Part shown: positions 60,433 to 64,000 of the stretch, in pieces
Numbering within the stretch: the stretch's first letter is position 1
Layout of the letters: the number at the start of each line of letters is the position of its first letter
Assembly (NCBI RefSeq): GCF_901538355.1
Contig: NZ_LR593887.1
Span: 2,208,920-2,272,919, forward strand
Source of the DNA: Tuwongella immobilis
Lineage (GTDB): Bacteria > Planctomycetota > Planctomycetia > Gemmatales > Gemmataceae
Direction: 5' to 3'
Length of the DNA: 64,000 nt
Made by a program: the position numbers and the translations under genes
The notes under the pieces: model-generated
The model's database searches: none
What the model was told of the DNA's origin: nothing
The model's input: only the letters and a program-made list of their open reading frames with translations

Positions 60433-62268
60433 ATGCAACGCCCCGATCAGGAGCGATCGACGACGACCCGACTCCCCCAAACACGCCTCAATCGCCGTTG
60501 GACGGTGCGATTGTTGGGAGTGTTGGGGGTCGCTTGTTTGCTGACCCTTGCCGGAGTCGCGATGCGATCGACGGTCAGCGTTCATGCCGATGAAGAAGGC
60601 CCGCCGCTTCCCGGAACCGGCCCATCCTTCCCGATCCCAACCAATTCTGGTGCCGCCCCGGTTGCCCCGGCGGCGCTCTCCGGCGAATCGCCCTACGCCA
60701 AGTCGGTGGATGCCAATGCCGGCCCCACCGCGCTGGCCAAATTGTTCTCCACTTGGCCGCAAGACCAGCAACCGGAATTGGTTCTGGTGTTGTCCGGACA
60801 AATGTACGGATATTTGCAACCATGCGGCTGCTCCCGTCCACAATTGGGCGGCTTGGAACGACGGTATAATTTAATTGACCTGCTGAAGCGGGAACGCAAG
60901 TGGAACGTCCTGCCGCTGGATCTGGGCGACCTGGCGAATAAGAAGGGGCTGCACAAGCAAAATCTGCTGAAGCACCGCGTCACCATGGAAGCCCTCGATG
61001 CCATGGGCTATCAAGCGGTGGGGGTGGGGATTCAAGACTTCCGGCTGCCGCTTCTCGATGCGCTGGCAGGGTTTACGCTCCAAAAGGGAGATGTTCCGCC
61101 GTTCGTGTTGGGTGGCAATATCGCCAAACGCTCGGTTAACTATCCCGGCGTCGGTTCCAAGCCAATGGTCGGTCTGGCGGAAGTGATTGCCAAAAAGAAT
61201 CAGCCGACCGTTGGAGTGGTGGGAGTGATCGGCTCGCAGACCGCCGAGACGGTCGTGCGCGAAGTCGATCCGAAAGTCGAATTTGAATCGAATGGTGTGA
61301 TTCTGCGCGATGCACTCAAGCAGATCGATGCCGCGAATCCCGCCCCGGAAGTTCGGGTGCTCTTGTACCAAGGCGGCTCGAAGGAAGCCAAGTTGGCCGC
61401 TGAAGCCTTCACCGACTTCAACGTGGTTCTGTGCAAGACCGAAGAAGAAGAACCGCCCACGTTCCCGACGATGATTGGCAAAGACGGCGAACCGAAGCGA
61501 ATGCTCATTGGCGTTGGACACAAAGGTCGCCATGTGGGGGTTGTGGGGATCTTCCGCAATCAGGGCAAAATCGATCTGCGCTACCAACTTGTGTCGTTGG
61601 GCGAAGATTACGAAACACCCGATGATCGCGTGGAAGCGCATCCGGTGCTGAAATCGTTGGAAGCCTACACCGCCGAATTGAAACGGGATCAGTATTTGCG
61701 AATGTATCCGAAGGTGAAGCACCCCGTTCAAGTCTCGAATCCGGGTGCCCGGTTTGTTGGCTCGCAAGCCTGCCAATCGTGCCATGTGAACGAATATGCG
61801 ATCTGGGCCGATTCGAAGCATGCCAAGGCGTACGAAGCTCTTTCGACGATTGCGACCAAACCCGCCAATCGGAATTTCGACGGCGAGTGCATCATTTGTC
61901 ACACGGTTGGCTTTGCGTTTGAGGGCGGATTCGTCGACATGACCACCACTCCGCAACTCAAGGGTGTTGGCTGCGAAAACTGTCACGGGCCGGGCAGCCT
62001 CCACGTTGCCGAACCCCGCAATCAGGCATTCTACGCGGCACTCTCGCCTTGGAAGGTGAATCCGAAGGACCGCCTGCCCGAAGTCGCCCGCATGATGCAC
62101 GCGTCCGCCAACTTGACCACCGACGAAAAACGGACGCTCGGCCGCGTGGACGAAACCTGCCAAAAGTGTCACGATACCGACAATGATCCGCACTTCCGCC
62201 TGGAAGATGCGAAATATTGGCCGTCGATCGTTCACGGCAACGGCAATCGCCCGCTGAAGAAAAAATAA
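60433..62268 (+). CDS. nucleotidase-like domain fused to four-haem cytochrome c
   Basis: A 611-aa exported protein. A TM/signal segment lies at about 25-50. Residues about 110-440 resemble a 5'-nucleotidase/CapA-like metallophosphatase but with its usual first metal motif replaced by SGQMYGYLQPCGCSRPQLGG; LPLDLGDLAN and GVGIQDF are the family-like remnants. The last 170 residues carry four CxxCH sites at Cys447, 486, 514 and 576 and resemble cytochrome c554-type multihaem domains. GGAGGA precedes ATG 60433. Electron partner and substrate unknown. Confidence 0.78.
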   Translation: MQRPDQERSTTTRLPQTRLNRRWTVRLLGVLGVACLLTLAGVAMRSTVSVHADEEGPPLPGTGPSFPIPTNSGAAPVAPAALSGESPYAKSVDANAGPTALAKLFSTWPQDQQPELVLVLSGQMYGYLQPCGCSRPQLGGLERRYNLIDLLKRERKWNVLPLDLGDLANKKGLHKQNLLKHRVTMEALDAMGYQAVGVGIQDFRLPLLDALAGFTLQKGDVPPFVLGGNIAKRSVNYPGVGSKPMVGLAEVIAKKNQPTVGVVGVIGSQTAETVVREVDPKVEFESNGVILRDALKQIDAANPAPEVRVLLYQGGSKEAKLAAEAFTDFNVVLCKTEEEEPPTFPTMIGKDGEPKRMLIGVGHKGRHVGVVGIFRNQGKIDLRYQLVSLGEDYETPDDRVEAHPVLKSLEAYTAELKRDQYLRMYPKVKHPVQVSNPGARFVGSQACQSCHVNEYAIWADSKHAKAYEALSTIATKPANRNFDGECIICHTVGFAFEGGFVDMTTTPQLKGVGCENCHGPGSLHVAEPRNQAFYAALSPWKVNPKDRLPEVARMMHASANLTTDEKRTLGRVDETCQKCHDTDNDPHFRLEDAKYWPSIVHGNGNRPLKKK

Positions 62269-62324
62269 TCGTCTCGGCGAGAATCAACCTTGGGGACGTC
62301 CATCGATGGATGTTCCCTCACGTT

Positions 62325-62371
62325 CGGATCGCTGGCCCCAGAATCGGGACGGCGATCCGCCGGTTTTTTTT
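62325..62371 (+). terminator. terminator after the multihaem gene
   Basis: An 8-bp stem (62325-62332 with 62352-62359), four bases, then eight T (62364-62371). It sits 56 nt after the stop and immediately before the rpsU promoter. Confidence 0.65.
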
Positions 62372-62380
62372 GAAAAAGGT

Positions 62381-62408
62381 TTGTCTTGATTGCGGGAATC
62401 GCTATGAT
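62381..62408 (+). promoter_or_regulatory. sigma-70 promoter of rpsU
   Basis: TTGTCT (62381-62386), 16-nt spacer, TATGAT (62403-62408), with transcription start expected near 62415. The 70-nt leader has a 6-bp hairpin (62446-62451 with 62456-62461) and an SD GAGGG ahead of ATG 62484. Confidence 0.65.
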
Positions 62409-62483
62409 GACTCAATCGAGTGACCTATTTTGATGACCTTTTTACCGCTCACCTGTGAGCGTGATGGGAGTATGTGAGGGCCT

Positions 62484-62684
62484 ATGTCGATCCGGATGCG
62501 TGTTCATGATCGTGAGCCAATCAGCGCGGCTCTGCGTCGTTTCAAAAAACTGCTCGAACGAAGCGGGCTGAAAAAAGAATTGCGTAAGCACGAACATTAC
62601 GAAAAACCTTGTGAAGTTCGCCGACGTGCCGAACTCCGGAAGCAACGAGCGATTCGCAAGGGCATGAGCCCGACCGGTTCCTAA
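62484..62684 (+). CDS. rpsU: 30S ribosomal protein S21
   Basis: A 66-aa bS21: MSIRMRVHDREPISAALRRF, KKLLERSGLKKELRKHEHYE and a basic C-terminus (RRRAELRKQRAIRKG). It is involved in translation initiation on the small subunit. Own promoter and a strong terminator frame it, so it is expressed alone. Confidence 0.96.
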   Translation: MSIRMRVHDREPISAALRRFKKLLERSGLKKELRKHEHYEKPCEVRRRAELRKQRAIRKGMSPTGS

Positions 62685-62695
62685 TGGCGACGAAT

Positions 62696-62729
62696 GACGG
62701 TTCGGAGAAATCCGGGCCGTCTTTTTGTT
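62696..62729 (+). terminator. intrinsic terminator of rpsU
   Basis: An 11-bp stem (62696-62706 with 62711-62721, two wobble pairs) closed by a GAAA tetraloop and followed by TTTTTGTTT. Very canonical. Confidence 0.88.
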
Positions 62730-62916
62730 TGCAAATCCGATTTTCCCCGGTATCGTGTCAAGGTAACTGGCCATCGTCGGATCGTGCATCGGGCCGATTG
62801 TCCCCACCTCGATTCTGCCAGCGGTTCAGACATGATTCCCCTGTCTGGTTGGCCAGACCTTGGATGTGTCTGGCATTGTTCTCTTGCCTCCTACACCCGG
62901 GAGCTTGTTGCTTCTT

Positions 62917-63870
62917 ATGTCGTCTCTTCATCTGGTGCGCGCCTCGGTTCCCACTCCGAAAGTGACACTTCGCCATCGGTTGCTGGATTTCGTTGGCCGC
63001 GGCCCATTCCTGCTCATGCACCTCGCTTGCTTGGGCGTCTTTTTCGTCCCTGTCACATGGACCGCCTTGGCCATGTGCGTTGCGTTCTATGTCATTCGAA
63101 TGTTCGGCATCACGGCGGGGTATCACCGATACTTCTCGCACCGTGCGTACAAGACCAGCCGAATCTTCCAATTTATCCTCGGGTTCATCGGAGCTTCCGC
63201 GCTACAGAAAGGGCCGCTCTGGTGGGCATCGCACCATCGTCATCATCACCGTCATTCCGATTCTGAACTGGATCCGCATTCGCCGGTCGCTAACAGTGTT
63301 TGGTGGTCGCACGTCGGTTGGGTACTTTCCCGCAAGTACCACGCTTACGACGCAGACAGCATCAAAGACTTCATGAAATATCCCGAGCTGCGCCTGCTGA
63401 ACTTCTTCCACGTCGTTCCGGGCATCCTGCTCGCCGTTCTCTGCTATTGGTTGGATGGTGCGTCGGGGCTGTTCTGGGGCTTCTTCGTCTCCACCGTCCT
63501 GCTCTACCACGGAACCTTCCTGGTGAATTCCGTCTGCCATATCTTTGGCAAGAAGCGATACGTCACCGGTGATGAGTCCCGCAACAATGCCGTGGTCGCG
63601 ATTCTGACCCTCGGCGAAGGTTGGCACAATAATCACCACTGCTACCAATCGTCCGCCAATCAAGGCTTCTTCTGGTGGGAAGTGGACCTGAGCTACTACA
63701 CCCTGAAGACCTTGAGCGCATTCGGCATCGTCTGGGGATTGCGCAAGCCGCCCCTGGCCAAGTTGCCGCTCTTGGGCCAAGCTAAGTCGGATGCCACCCC
63801 CGCGGCGGTTTCCGAACCCGTGGTCGAAGCCGCGACGGAAGTGGTTCCGCAGGAAGTGGTTAAGTCTTGA
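62917..63870 (+). CDS. fatty acid desaturase (stearoyl-CoA desaturase type)
   Basis: A 317-aa membrane di-iron enzyme. Histidine boxes [14 protein letters not shown] and EGWHNNHH appear in the correct order, with four TM helices around them. It introduces a double bond in membrane acyl chains. The start is placed at ATG 62917 (MSSLHLVR); the upstream in-frame GTG at 62860 is less likely. The Ala/Val/Glu-rich C-terminal 30 residues are extra. Its last 11 bases overlap the 3' end of the minus-strand MBL gene. Confidence 0.9.
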   Translation: MSSLHLVRASVPTPKVTLRHRLLDFVGRGPFLLMHLACLGVFFVPVTWTALAMCVAFYVIRMFGITAGYHRYFSHRAYKTSRIFQFILGFIGASALQKGPLWWASHHRHHHRHSDSELDPHSPVANSVWWSHVGWVLSRKYHAYDADSIKDFMKYPELRLLNFFHVVPGILLAVLCYWLDGASGLFWGFFVSTVLLYHGTFLVNSVCHIFGKKRYVTGDESRNNAVVAILTLGEGWHNNHHCYQSSANQGFFWWEVDLSYYTLKTLSAFGIVWGLRKPPLAKLPLLGQAKSDATPAAVSEPVVEAATEVVPQEVVKS

Positions 63871-64000
63871 TCGTTAAAAACTGATTCGTTCGCCACTCGT
63901 GGCCGAGCGTTGTCACAGGGCCATGCCCGGGGTAAATTACCGTATCCTCGGGCAATGGCCTTAGCTTTTGATGAATGCCGCTGAGCAACTGCTTCATCGA
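63860..64000 (-). CDS. MBL-fold metallo-hydrolase, C-terminal fragment
   Basis: On the minus strand a frame open to the last base of the window gives 46 residues including [20 protein letters not shown] and then [13 protein letters not shown] before the stop TAA at 63860. PGHGP.TT.G.E...NP.. is the typical C-terminal motif of glyoxalase II-like MBL-fold hydrolases (YPGHGPATTIG). The rest of the gene is beyond the window. It converges on the desaturase gene with an 11-bp overlap of the two 3' ends. Confidence 0.8.
   Translation of the reverse strand, partial: SMKQLLSGIHQKLRPLPEDTVIYPGHGPVTTLGHEWRTNQFLTIKT

Noticed and set aside
62694-63266. 190-aa plus-strand ORF after rpsU
   Set aside because: It starts in the rpsU terminator and then overlaps the desaturase gene in another frame; no domain.

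Overview
The window looks like chromosomal DNA of a Gram-negative planctomycete, most likely from the Gemmata lineage (Gemmataceae). The lineage markers seen are two adjacent TIGR02996-type 'ADWLEE' proteins (a Gemmata-enriched family), a planctomycete-style cytochrome c/WD40 protein, DUF1080 and sulfatase genes, a DUF4058 gene, an HTH-acidic-TM protein and a UVR-motif protein. lpxA and an msbA-type exporter indicate an outer membrane with lipid A. GC is moderately high, genes are dense and mostly co-directional in short blocks, and I see no transposase, integrase, phage gene or CRISPR array.

Layout. 1-6.3 kb: CBS protein (cut by the window edge), secreted esterase, cytochrome/WD40 protein, a 38-aa double-glycine peptide on the minus strand, then an alpha/beta hydrolase translationally coupled to an ABC-2 permease. 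6.3-6.5 kb: a run of five hairpins with G4-5A loops, possibly a small RNA. 6.8-13.4 kb: glucuronate isomerase-like enzyme, HTH/TM acidic protein, two tRNA-Asp genes, DUF1080, SDR, PP2C phosphatase with a degenerate receiver. 13.4-18.5 kb: prfA-prmC-bifunctional nuclease, then a two-domain amidohydrolase whose second half has lost its catalytic residues. 18.5-26.7 kb: secreted protein, polyprenyl glycosylphosphotransferase, small acidic protein, PTS enzyme I, TIGR02996 pair, lpxA. 26.9-28.2 kb: sulfatase.

28.3-35.6 kb is a glycine-cleavage cluster: gcvT, gcvH, gcvPA, DUF4058, gcvPB, lipase, HD hydrolase, lipM-like octanoyltransferase. GcvT/H/PA/PB make the aminomethyl-lipoyl reactions and the last gene can supply the octanoyl precursor for GcvH. 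A good promoter precedes gcvT, and a 17-bp hairpin with a T-tract sits just before the gcvPA ribosome binding site, suggesting attenuation or a split transcript. 35.7-40.9 kb (minus) holds msbA-GT39-GT2-like-amidohydrolase, an envelope lipid/glycan unit. 41.1-44.7 kb is a troABCD-like Mn/Zn uptake operon with a palindrome over its -10. 44.8-46.5 kb: ilvD.

46.6-47.5 kb carries two almost identical flp pilin genes with matching promoters. 47.6-49.2 kb: purE-purK. 49.3-53.3 kb: a caspase-like protein with no catalytic dyad, then a cytochrome bd-related subunit pair, one with a fused cytochrome c. 53.4-64 kb: pyrimidine phosphorylase, small unknown protein, M16 peptidase, UVR protein, membrane-anchored protein, nucleotidase-like/four-heme cytochrome, rpsU (own promoter and terminator), fatty acid desaturase, and the 3' end of an MBL-fold hydrolase on the minus strand.

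The signals I consider least explained are the double-glycine Cys-tailed peptide (3587-3703), the G-loop hairpin array (6326-6517), the inactive caspase homologue (49274-50707) and the gcvPA leader hairpin (29913-29987).
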